The translations under genes were made by a program, and so were the position numbers. This document shows, piece after piece, positions 1 through 7,212 of a stretch of DNA of 64,000 nt. The notes under the pieces were generated by a model, which was not told the DNA's origin, searched no databases, and saw nothing but the letters and a program-made list of their open reading frames with translations. Each line of letters opens with the position of its first letter. Positions within the stretch are counted from its first letter, which is position 1. The DNA is from Micrococcales bacterium 31B (lineage in GTDB: Bacteria > Actinomycetota > Actinomycetes > Actinomycetales > Dermabacteraceae), in the NCBI GenBank assembly GCA_022803075.1, contig JAFFTF010000003.1:218492-282491 (forward strand). Direction: 5' to 3'.

Positions 1-302
1 CCCACCTGCACTTTGACGGCGACCTCGTCGCGCGATTCGCTGACCTGCGCGGTCGCGACGGCATAGCATCGGGGGTCGCCCGCGAGGAACTCGAGGGTGA
101 GGTCGCGCCCCGAGTTGGCGCGATACCCCGTGACGACGACATCGCGAACGTCGGTGAGCCCCGTGCTCATCTTCATCTCTGCGCGGGGCGTGGCCGGGCT
201 GGGGGCGGCGGCGATGACGTCGTCGGCCGCACAGGCGCCCAGCAGTGCCGCCGACAGGCACCCGGCCAGTGCTGCGAGTGCGACTTTCGAGAGCGATGAC
301 AT
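1..302 (-). CDS. Partial lipoprotein, 3' end cut by window edge
   Basis: An open frame begins at an ATG at 302 on the minus strand with GAGG just upstream, and runs off the left edge after about 100 codons. The N-terminus has a short hydrophobic stretch ending in a lipobox, Leu-Leu-Gly-Ala-Cys. The product is therefore predicted to be exported and lipid-anchored on the outer face of the membrane. After the cysteine comes an Ala/Pro-rich linker and then the start of what looks like a small beta-rich domain. I do not recognise the family. The signal peptide and a single open frame in the correct strand support a real gene; function is unknown. Confidence 0.7.
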   Translation of the reverse strand, partial: MSSLSKVALAALAGCLSAALLGACAADDVIAAAPSPATPRAEMKMSTGLTDVRDVVVTGYRANSGRDLTLEFLAGDPRCYAVATAQVSESRDEVAVKVQV

Positions 303-401
303 GGCACCTCATGCTTCGGAGTGAAAGTCTCAGTGTAGCGATCAGACGCGCGAGTCTCCTACCGAGCAGGGTCTTGGCTCTGGCCCGGAGCGGGGCACGC
401 C

Positions 402-1334
402 CTAGAACAGGGCGTTCGCGAGGCTGCGGCGTGCCTTCGTGACGCGCTCGTCGTCGGCTCCGACGACGTCGAACAGTTCGAGCAGTCGGTCGCGCACGGC
501 GGCGCGCTCGGTCGGCGCGAGGATGCGAATCAGGTCGATGAGGCGCAGAAACGAATCCTCCACGTGACCGCCGATGAGGTCCATGTCCGCGGCCAAGAAT
601 TGGGCTGCGATCGACTGGGGTGCCGCGGCGGCGGCGGCACGCGCGTCCTGCAGGGAGACTCCAGCCGTGCGACGGAACAGGCCCACGCGCGCGAGGCCGG
701 CCTTGGCGTCGGCGTCGGCGGGCTTCTCTTGCAGCGCCTCGCGGTAGGCGGCCTCGGCGGTGTCGACGTCGCCGCGCTCGAGGGCCTCCTGGGCCTTGGC
801 GTGCAGCGGCGGCAACAGGGGTGCGGCGGGTGAGTCTGCTGCGGCGGCGTCGACGGTACCGGTAACACCCTCGCGCGCCGCGAGGGCGACGACCTGTTCC
901 ATGACCTGACCGATCTCGTCGCGGGGCAGCACGCCCTCGAAGACGGGCACCGATTTGCCCTGCACGACGACCACGAGGGTCGGCAGCGCTTGTAGGCGAA
1001 ATGCCTGCACGGCTTGGGGGTTGTCGTCCACATTGACGCGCGCGAGCCGCACCCGGCCGGCGGTCTCCCCGATGGCGGCCACGAGGTCCGCGTGAAACTC
1101 CTCGCTGTTTTCGGCGCGGGGCGACGTGAGTTCGATGAGCAGCGGCACCTCGGAGGTCGTCGCAATGAGCTCGCTGATCTGCTGAATGTCGGCGTCAAGC
1201 ACCTGGGGTATGGCGGCACCGGGGCCGCCCGTGGGTGCGGTACCGGACGCTCCGGTGGCGGCGCTGGGTCGGCGCAGTGCGGCCAGGTCAACGGCACCGG
1301 TGAGGTGCGGAACGTGCGAGGGGGGAATGCTCAT
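402..1334 (-). CDS. Thioredoxin-fold/TPR protein, CnoX (YbbN)-like
   Basis: The product has 310 residues. Residues 45-155 form a thioredoxin-like domain, with the cis-proline region at Ala-Leu-Pro-Thr (116-119). A C-terminal part from about 175 is built of Ala-rich TPR-type helices. The usual Cys-x-x-Cys is replaced by Thr-Ser-Pro-Arg and the protein has no cysteine at all, so it cannot do disulfide exchange. This matches the CnoX/YbbN architecture, where the protein acts as a holdase or co-chaperone; that role is inferred from the family. I chose the ATG at 1334 because GGAGAAA precedes it. The frame stays open further upstream only through a 15-bp tandem repeat and the neighbouring gene. 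Confidence 0.8.
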   Translation of the reverse strand: MSIPPSHVPHLTGAVDLAALRRPSAATGASGTAPTGGPGAAIPQVLDADIQQISELIATTSEVPLLIELTSPRAENSEEFHADLVAAIGETAGRVRLARVNVDDNPQAVQAFRLQALPTLVVVVQGKSVPVFEGVLPRDEIGQVMEQVVALAAREGVTGTVDAAAADSPAAPLLPPLHAKAQEALERGDVDTAEAAYREALQEKPADADAKAGLARVGLFRRTAGVSLQDARAAAAAAPQSIAAQFLAADMDLIGGHVEDSFLRLIDLIRILAPTERAAVRDRLLELFDVVGADDERVTKARRSLANALF

Positions 1335-1374
1335 GATTTCTCCGTGCTGCTCGGATGGGCTGAGTTTGCTAGAG

Positions 1375-1449
1375 GGTGATTTGCGACAAGGTGATTTGCG
1401 ACAAGGTGATTTGCGACGGGGTGATGGGCGGCGGGGTGATGGGCGGCGG
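1375..1449. repeat. Five 15-bp tandem repeats between two genes
   Basis: Three units of GGTGATTTGCGACAA (the third ending GG) are followed by two units of GGTGATGGGCGGCGG, giving 75 bp of continuous period-15 repeat. It fills most of the 121-bp gap between the lipoprotein stop at 1456 and the CnoX-like start at 1334. Because the period is a multiple of three, the frame stays open and makes a false N-terminal extension. It may lie in the 5' leader of the downstream gene. Confidence 0.9.
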
Positions 1450-1455
1450 GAGCCG

Positions 1456-2697
1456 CTACGACACGGTGACTTTCGTGGCGCCCCAGCCGTCGCCGGGGCC
1501 GTCGTCGCTGGTCTGGGTGAGGGTCGTGACGGTCTTGCCTTGATTGGGACCGGGCTGATCGTCAACGTAACTCACTGAGGACTGGCCCAGCCCTTCGCCC
1601 AGGTCGGCGTCGAAGCCGATGCAGCGCACCAGCGGGTCTTCGGCGTCTGCGGGGGGGATCGTGAAGGCCCCGACCAGAGTGTTCTCGATGACCAGCCGGT
1701 TTTGAAACTCGGGGGAGGCAGCGAGCGCGCGGTACTTGGGCAGGAACACCTGCAGTTGGCTCGAGGGGTCGGCATTCTCCAACGTGATCGTGCAGGTGAC
1801 CTGCACGAGGACGACAGCGCTCCCGTCTTCGGTGAGTAGCGCCGTAGCGTTTGCGAAGTCGGTACTGTACTCGACCTTGGCCGAGTTCAGGTACTGCACC
1901 GTGCCCTCGGGGGCCCCCTCGGCTCCCTTGACGGCAACCTCGAACTGTCGGCGCAGCAGGTTCACCTTGTTTTGGTAGCCGTCTGCGTAGAACTCGGCCG
2001 CGTATTGCGACGACGCCCCCGTGTTGAGAAGTTCGAGGTAGTGCTGCACGGCCTCGCGGGGGGTGCGCACGAAGGTCGCGGCGTCGAGTTCGACGCGTGC
2101 GTTCGCCGTGGGGAACGCCGCGCCCAGGCCGAGGAACGGAGCCTGCGGGTCGGGCTGGGGCACCATCAGATTGATTCCGGCCCAGACTTTGAAGTTCTCC
2201 TGTGCGCTGGCCTGTCGCATGCCCAGCAGGATGTAGTTGGCGCTGAACTCGGTGGGCTCGGGGCTGTTGATGACGAGCAGCACGTCGCGCGGGTACGAGG
2301 TGGCGCTCGACGCGATAGCAATGTTGATGGTGTCGGCGAGGGCCTTGGGGGCAATCGCGGTGACGGGGCGGTCGTCCTCGGGGGAGTCCCACCACGTGTA
2401 GAGGGCGCGGCGCTGCTCGAGCGCGGGGCCCGCCAGCCGGGCCTCCAGCAGGGCGGCGTCTCGCTTCGAATCGGCGTCTTGCAGCACACTGCTGAGGTCG
2501 GCCACGATGCGCCGCAGGGTCGCGTCGTTCAGGGGGGTGACGAGGGCGTCGTCGGCGAGCGGGGCCGCAGTGGCCATGACGGGATCGGGCAGGCCACTCG
2601 CGCAACTGGTGAGCGCCGCGGCGCCGAGCAGCGCGGCGCTGGCCGCGAACAGGCCACGGCGACCCACCCTGAGGGGACGCACGGACGGTGAACTCAT
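1456..2697 (-). CDS. Predicted secreted lipoprotein, unknown function
   Basis: The product has 413 residues. A twin-arginine-like start (Gly-Arg-Arg-Gly-Leu-Phe) is followed by a hydrophobic core and a lipobox ending in Cys32 (Leu-Thr-Ser-Cys), so it is predicted to be an exported lipoprotein, perhaps by the Tat route. The mature part mixes helical segments with beta-rich stretches, and I recognise no catalytic motif. Its ATG overlaps the stop of the upstream membrane protein gene by 4 bp (ATGA), so the two are almost certainly cotranscribed and translationally coupled. The upstream partner has two membrane segments, which suggests a shared envelope role, but no function can be assigned. Confidence 0.75.
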   Translation of the reverse strand: MSSPSVRPLRVGRRGLFAASAALLGAAALTSCASGLPDPVMATAAPLADDALVTPLNDATLRRIVADLSSVLQDADSKRDAALLEARLAGPALEQRRALYTWWDSPEDDRPVTAIAPKALADTINIAIASSATSYPRDVLLVINSPEPTEFSANYILLGMRQASAQENFKVWAGINLMVPQPDPQAPFLGLGAAFPTANARVELDAATFVRTPREAVQHYLELLNTGASSQYAAEFYADGYQNKVNLLRRQFEVAVKGAEGAPEGTVQYLNSAKVEYSTDFANATALLTEDGSAVVLVQVTCTITLENADPSSQLQVFLPKYRALAASPEFQNRLVIENTLVGAFTIPPADAEDPLVRCIGFDADLGEGLGQSSVSYVDDQPGPNQGKTVTTLTQTSDDGPGDGWGATKVTVS

Positions 2698-3494
2698 CGC
2701 AGGCCCTCTCGCTTGCGCGGCGTATCCGACGCCTCGTCGGCCGCCGGTTGTGCGGTGGCTGGCCCTGAGGGCACATCCGCGGGTTCTGGGTCGGACACGA
2801 CGAGGGCCTCGTCGAAGACTCGGGCCTTGGCCGCTGCCTCTTGCAACTTGCGGGCATGCTCAGCCTCGCGCCGTGCCTCGGCGGCGGCGCGCCGGACGAG
2901 GCCAAGGAGGACCAAACCGGCGATCGCGACGAGGATGCCGACTCCCATGAGGATCACGGTCCACGTGGCGTCCACGGGAAGTTTCCAGCTCAGCGTCACG
3001 GCGGCGGGAGCCGCGGCCTGCCCGTCCGCCGCGATCAGTACTGCGGTGGGTCCGAGTGCAGGGTTGGCGACTGGGGGCTGCACCTCGAAGCTGCCGACAC
3101 CCTGTTGTGCGCTGATCCACAGGTCGGCGCGCAGCGGATTAAGGCCCGTAGCGGGCCCGGCCTGGTCTGCGGGCGTCACGGCGGCGTTCTCCCAGCCGTC
3201 AACACCCGTGATGTGCGCCGACTTTGCGTCGCCGATGAAGCCCTCGACGTCGCCCGCGAGGCCGACGAAAACTCCGTAGGTGACCCCCGCGAGCCCCTCG
3301 ACTCCGATGCGGGCGGGCTGCCCGTCACCGCTTGTCAGCACGCCCGGATCGAGCACTATGTACGCGCCAGCCGAGGAGGTGTCGGCGCGCACAGTTATCG
3401 AACTGGCCGCCCCCAATTGGGCGCGCGCGAAGACTCCGCCAGCGAGGCCGAGCACGCCAAGCACCACGAGGGCGATGGCCAGAAACTTTCGCAA
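2694..3494 (-). CDS. Two-TM envelope protein, unknown function
   Basis: The product has 266 residues. Residues 3-24 are a signal anchor. An extracytoplasmic part follows, rich in short beta segments, then a second membrane helix at 178-200 and a charged, probably coiled cytoplasmic tail (Arg-Arg-Ala-Ala-Ala-Glu). The start is a TTG, chosen because a strong GGAGGAATAG ribosome binding site sits just upstream and no better codon is in range. That binding site is one arm of a 10-bp inverted repeat (separate entry). It is the first gene of a pair with the lipoprotein at 1456-2697, overlapping it by 4 bp. I do not recognise the family. Confidence 0.75.
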   Translation of the reverse strand: MRKFLAIALVVLGVLGLAGGVFARAQLGAASSITVRADTSSAGAYIVLDPGVLTSGDGQPARIGVEGLAGVTYGVFVGLAGDVEGFIGDAKSAHITGVDGWENAAVTPADQAGPATGLNPLRADLWISAQQGVGSFEVQPPVANPALGPTAVLIAADGQAAAPAAVTLSWKLPVDATWTVILMGVGILVAIAGLVLLGLVRRAAAEARREAEHARKLQEAAAKARVFDEALVVSDPEPADVPSGPATAQPAADEASDTPRKREGLR

Positions 3495-3496
3495 AC

Positions 3497-3542
3497 CTAT
3501 TCCTCCTACCTAGGTAAGAATACGGAGTGCAAGGAGGAATAG
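3497..3542 (-). promoter_or_regulatory. Inverted repeat covering a Shine-Dalgarno
   Basis: CTATTCCTCC at 3497-3506 is the exact reverse complement of GGAGGAATAG at 3533-3542. On the minus-strand transcript the second arm is the ribosome binding site of the TTG-started gene at 3494. The first arm is therefore a perfect anti-Shine-Dalgarno about 26 nt upstream. Between them lies a 10-bp palindrome, TACCTAGGTA (3507-3516). It could be an RNA hairpin controlling translation or a DNA operator. Confidence 0.55.
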
Positions 3543-3640
3543 CGACCTGCGGTGATGGTATCTGGACCGCGCGATTGCGCAGGCTGCCTTCGAAAGTGGC
3601 ACGCGGCGTCCGGTCTGACCTGCCGAACGCCGCGGTGGAC

Positions 3641-5542
3641 CTACCGGCCGAGCCCCTCGGGGCAGGTGTCGGCGCGGCTGCCGCGCCGCTGCGGCGCCCA
3701 GTGGTCCGGCCCGGCCAGGTAATTCGCGACCGTGAAGTTCGCTGCTTGGGCGGCGGTCAGGGTCGGACGCGTGGGTGATACCTGCCAGCCCGGGCCCCGG
3801 TTTGCATACTCGAAGAATCGCGCGTCACGCCACGAGAAGCCACTCATGTCGGTCCAGGGCGTGACGCGCTTCATGTGCGCCCCGAGCCAACTGTCCCGAA
3901 CCACCACCTGCGCGATCGCGCGAGGGTCGCCGCTCGGGTGCCACGGTCGGCCGAGGTAGACCGAATCGGGCGCGAGGCCCTCCGCCGCGGTGAACGTGCA
4001 GCCCGCAAAGAGGAACCCGAAGGGCAGCGAGAGGTCGCCGCTGGCGGCCGTGACATAGCCGTTGACCGGCGGGGCGCCGCGGTCGAGCGATTCCACCTCG
4101 CAGCGCTCGAAGGCGGCCGTGCCGCGTCCGAAGATGAAATCGACGTCGCCGACAATTCGCGCATCGCGCAGGTAGGAGCGGGCAAGGGCCCCGACGCGCG
4201 GCGAATTGAGCAGCAGCGTGTCTTGGTTGCCCAGCAGCACGACGTCGCTGAACTCGGCCCGGTCGCCCGTGGCATGCAGGGCCACGGCCTGTCGATCCAA
4301 CATGTCGGGATGCGCCGCCTCGTCGAAGTCGTTCGCCACCGTGAGGTTTCGCAGGGCCACGTCGGGGCCGTCGATGCGAAGCGTCGCACTGCCCGAGGTG
4401 CCCCACGTGCCTCCCCCGGGCTTGGGGGTGCCGCTCGCGCGGTCGAACACTATGACGGTGTCTCGCGGATGCGCGCCGCCGCCCACGATCTCGACCCGGC
4501 CGAGGGCCGCTCGCACGTGCACGGGCTCTCGGTAGACGCCGGGGGCGAGGTCAAGCGCGACCGGCTCGGACGCTCCGTCGGCCAGGCTGTCGAGGGCCGC
4601 TTGCACGGACGCGAAGGAGCCCGAGTTTCCGCCGACCGTGACGCGACGGGGTGGCTCGGTGGGCCGCGTGCGCGGCCAGAACATCGAGTCGAGGATGGCA
4701 CCCTCCGAATCGGTCGGAGCCGCGCGCACGAGCCCAGCGGGCAGCACGCCCCGTTCCACGAGGCCATCCAGCACGAGCCCCGCCACGGTGAGCGCGCCCC
4801 GCGCCGCGAAGTGAGTATCATCGGCCACCCCCTGCGGGTACTGCGGGTGCAGCCCGGGAGCGAGGTGCAGGAACTCGGCCAACGTGGCGTCCGGGCCCAA
4901 CTGCTGCCAGAGTGAACGGCTCGCGGTGGTGAGGTCGACGCACGCCACCCCGACGTCGCTGGCCAGGTCGAGCATCGCGGCGGGGTACTCGCCGTGGGTC
5001 GCGCGGGCCGTGCCGTCGGTCGCGAAGCGTCGGCGCTCGACCGGGGTCACCAGTGCCACGCTGGCGCGACGCGCGCGGGCGCCCTCGACGAATCGCCTCA
5101 GGTTCTGCTGGTATTCGCCGCGGGGCTTCGTGCCCCGAGTGGGGTCGTCGAGCTTTTCGTCGTTATGGCCAAAACTCACGAGCAAGAGGTCGCCGGGGCG
5201 CAGCGCGGCAAGGGCGGCGTCGAGCAGCCCTCGCGCTATGAAGGATTTTGTGGACGCCCCGGACAGCGCGAAGTTGGTGACCTCCATCGACTCGTGGAGC
5301 CGTGCGGGCAGGGCCTGACCCCAGCCTGCTCGCGGCAGGTCGGCGTGCGCATAGGTCGAGGCCGTGGAGTCGCCCGTCACCACGATGCGGCGTGCTGATG
5401 CGCGCCGCGGGGTGGCCGCGCCGGTCGGCTGCGTCGCGCGTGCGGGGGCAGGGCCGACGGCCGTGAGGGAGGTGACGGTGGTGGCCGCCGCGCCGAGCAG
5501 TACGGCGCGGCGGGGGAACGTGAGATTGCGTTGCCAACTCAT
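3641..5542 (-). CDS. Secreted SGNH esterase-pectin methylesterase fusion
   Basis: The 633-residue product joins two pectin-modifying enzymes. A Tat-like signal (Pro-Arg-Arg-Ala-Val-Leu) leads to an SGNH/GDSL domain of the rhamnogalacturonan acetylesterase type at about 52-262: Gly-Asp-Ser with Ser59, Gly-His-Asn-Asp at 125-128, and the catalytic Asp242-Thr-His244. Residues 300-612 form a CE8 pectin methylesterase beta-helix: Gln440-Asp441 (GNQDTL), Asp468 (DFIFG) and Gly-Arg-Pro-Trp at 531-534. All catalytic residues of both families are present. It should strip acetyl and methyl groups from pectin outside the cell, opening it to the lyase encoded just upstream. The ATG at 5542 lies 6 bp after that gene's stop, so they form one operon. 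Confidence 0.9.
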   Translation of the reverse strand: MSWQRNLTFPRRAVLLGAAATTVTSLTAVGPAPARATQPTGAATPRRASARRIVVTGDSTASTYAHADLPRAGWGQALPARLHESMEVTNFALSGASTKSFIARGLLDAALAALRPGDLLLVSFGHNDEKLDDPTRGTKPRGEYQQNLRRFVEGARARRASVALVTPVERRRFATDGTARATHGEYPAAMLDLASDVGVACVDLTTASRSLWQQLGPDATLAEFLHLAPGLHPQYPQGVADDTHFAARGALTVAGLVLDGLVERGVLPAGLVRAAPTDSEGAILDSMFWPRTRPTEPPRRVTVGGNSGSFASVQAALDSLADGASEPVALDLAPGVYREPVHVRAALGRVEIVGGGAHPRDTVIVFDRASGTPKPGGGTWGTSGSATLRIDGPDVALRNLTVANDFDEAAHPDMLDRQAVALHATGDRAEFSDVVLLGNQDTLLLNSPRVGALARSYLRDARIVGDVDFIFGRGTAAFERCEVESLDRGAPPVNGYVTAASGDLSLPFGFLFAGCTFTAAEGLAPDSVYLGRPWHPSGDPRAIAQVVVRDSWLGAHMKRVTPWTDMSGFSWRDARFFEYANRGPGWQVSPTRPTLTAAQAANFTVANYLAGPDHWAPQRRGSRADTCPEGLGR

Positions 5543-5547
5543 GCCGC

Positions 5548-7005
5548 TCACCGTCCCGCGCCGGGGTTGCTGGTGCCCGCGAGTCGGGGGCCCGCGAACG
5601 CCTGCACGAGGGCGGGCACGGCGCGGGGGTTGTCGACGCGGGCGCGCAGTGTGGGTTTCCACGTGGTGTCGCGAGCGAAGGTCGCCTCGGGATTAGCCGC
5701 ATTGAACACGGCGCGCAGGTCTGTCGGCACACCGTTGACGAGGTTGTTCTCGGTGCGGACCTGCGTGCCGCCATACGCGCCGAGGATGCGCGCGGGGTCT
5801 ATGCCCGGGGCGAGGCTGAAGGCGTTCGCCTCGGCCCACAGGTGCGACTCCTTGCCGACCCCGAGGCTGTAGTGATAGGCGACTACCTGCTCGTTCGTGA
5901 CGCGGTAGAGGTTGTTGTAGACGTCGACCTCGCCCCATCGCACGCGCGGCGCGCGCTGGCCGATGCCCTCGTAGAGATTGTGATGGAACGTCACGCGCAG
6001 GCGGCCGGGGTCGCCGCGAGTCTCGGAGTCGGTCGAGCCGATCAGGTTGGTCTTGTCGTGGTCGCGGAACGTGTTCCAGCTGATGGTGACCAGGTCGGAT
6101 CCGTTGGTCACGTCGAGGGCGCCGTCGTGGCGCTGATAGGTGCTCCCGAAGTAGGTGGGCAGCGTGTCGTCGGTCATGGGGGCGTCGGTGAAGGCGTTGT
6201 GGTCGATCCAGACGTGGGTCGCGCCGTTAATCACCTGAATGCTGTCGTATTCGCTGTTCCAGGCCCCCGTTTCGCCGTCGGTCGGGTCCCACTGGGGGAA
6301 GCAATCATAGGTGTCGGAGAGCTCGAGGTGGCGCACGATGACGTTGTCGACACCGTCGATGCGCAGGGTGGCGCCGACGAAACCCGCTCCGGGCGCGGCA
6401 CCGATGATCGTCGTGTTCGCTGGCACCTTGAGAGTAATGAGCGCGGATTGTTGCGAGGCCGCCGCGCGGCGCGCGTCTTCGAGGGGGCCGCTCGGCACGG
6501 AGTCGGTGCCCCACACGGCGGGGTCGTAGGCGGCGAGGTAGTCGGCGAGCGAGAAGCCGGCCCGCGCCGCGAGGTCATCGCACGTGAGGGGGTCGCCCGC
6601 GTCGGTGCTGTTGGCGTGGATCAGCCCGTGCACGCGCACGATCTTGGGGGCGTCGCCCGCCTCGGCAAACGCGGCGAGGAGGTCGGCTCGGGTGGAGACG
6701 TCGTAGATGTGCTGCGGCGCGGCGGCCGCGCCGCCAGTCGTGCCGCCGTCGGCGCTGGCCCAGCCGTCGCGGGGGCCGAGGGTTTGCGTGCCGGGGTTTT
6801 GCGTGCCGGGGTTTTGCGTGCCGGGGTTTTGCGTGCCGGGGGTGTCGGACGCCGCGGGTGGCGGGGTGGGGTGCGCGGGTGCGGGAGCCGGGGCCGCGCT
6901 GAGCGCACCGATCAGCGCTACGGCACATGCCGCGAGAGAACGCCTGCGCGGCCCGGGCCTGCGCAGTTTGACGGGTTGGGTGACGGGCGTGACTGTGGTG
7001 GGCAC
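5548..7005 (-). CDS. Secreted pectate lyase, PL1 family
   Basis: The 485-residue product starts at a GTG preceded by GAGGAGG. A signal peptide (about residues 20-45) is followed by a low-complexity linker with NPGTQ repeats and then a right-handed beta-helix. Pectate lyase 1 marks are visible: Trp-Ile-Asp-His-Asn-x-Phe, the calcium-site Asp region in Asp-Gly-Ala-Leu-Asp, Phe-His-His-Asn, and the catalytic Arg in Arg-x-Pro-Arg. It should cleave de-esterified polygalacturonate by beta-elimination outside the cell. This fits the esterase encoded immediately downstream in the same operon. An 18-bp palindrome just upstream of the ribosome binding site is a likely repressor site. Confidence 0.9.
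   Translation of the reverse strand: MPTTVTPVTQPVKLRRPGPRRRSLAACAVALIGALSAAPAPAPAHPTPPPAASDTPGTQNPGTQNPGTQNPGTQTLGPRDGWASADGGTTGGAAAAPQHIYDVSTRADLLAAFAEAGDAPKIVRVHGLIHANSTDAGDPLTCDDLAARAGFSLADYLAAYDPAVWGTDSVPSGPLEDARRAAASQQSALITLKVPANTTIIGAAPGAGFVGATLRIDGVDNVIVRHLELSDTYDCFPQWDPTDGETGAWNSEYDSIQVINGATHVWIDHNAFTDAPMTDDTLPTYFGSTYQRHDGALDVTNGSDLVTISWNTFRDHDKTNLIGSTDSETRGDPGRLRVTFHHNLYEGIGQRAPRVRWGEVDVYNNLYRVTNEQVVAYHYSLGVGKESHLWAEANAFSLAPGIDPARILGAYGGTQVRTENNLVNGVPTDLRAVFNAANPEATFARDTTWKPTLRARVDNPRAVPALVQAFAGPRLAGTSNPGAGR
6775..6845. repeat. 15-bp tandem repeats coding NPGTQ linker
   Basis: Three exact copies of GCCGGGGTTTTGCGT at 6790-6834 are flanked by degenerate copies on both sides. In the pectate lyase frame they encode repeated Asn-Pro-Gly-Thr-Gln, forming a flexible linker between the signal peptide and the catalytic beta-helix. 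Copy number could vary between strains without breaking the frame. Confidence 0.9.
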
Positions 7006-7018
7006 AATGCCTCCTCGT

Positions 7019-7036
7019 TGAGAAACCGGTTTCTCA
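7019..7036. promoter_or_regulatory. Palindromic operator of pectate lyase operon
   Basis: TGAGAAACCGGTTTCTCA is a perfect 18-bp palindrome lying 14 bp upstream of the pectate lyase start codon. Even-length palindromes centred on CG are typical of LacI-family operators. The core AACCGGTT is shared with the two sites in front of the lacI-family gene at 13681-14712, which suggests that regulator, or a paralogue, represses this operon. Confidence 0.7.
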
Positions 7037-7212
7037 TACTTGCGCATGATGCGCTCCGGGTCAAGCCCCTCCCCCATCTTCGCCGCGGCGCACTCCGCCG
7101 CCCGGCGCGGCACCGGCGCCCGTATTTGCCGTGGGCGCGCTTACTGCAATCGACGCATCCCAAGCCCTACTATGTGACTGGACAATTGCAATCTTCTAGA
7201 GGAGATAATCGA

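Noticed and set aside
1375..1449. Possible CRISPR array
   Set aside because: The units are directly adjacent with no spacers, and no cas gene is present in the window.
1335..1565. 77-residue upstream extension of the CnoX-like protein
   Set aside because: It consists of translated 15-bp repeats and overlaps the neighbouring lipoprotein gene. The internal ATG at 1334 has a proper ribosome binding site.
3605..3632. Terminator after the pectin operon
   Set aside because: An imperfect GGCGT/ACGCC stem exists but it has a mismatch and no T-run, so the evidence is too weak to list.
5842..7212. Plus-strand frame extending the coiled-coil protein by 457 residues
   Set aside because: It is antisense to the pectate lyase, whose motifs are clear. 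A good ribosome binding site and the DivIVA-like N-terminus place the start at 7213.
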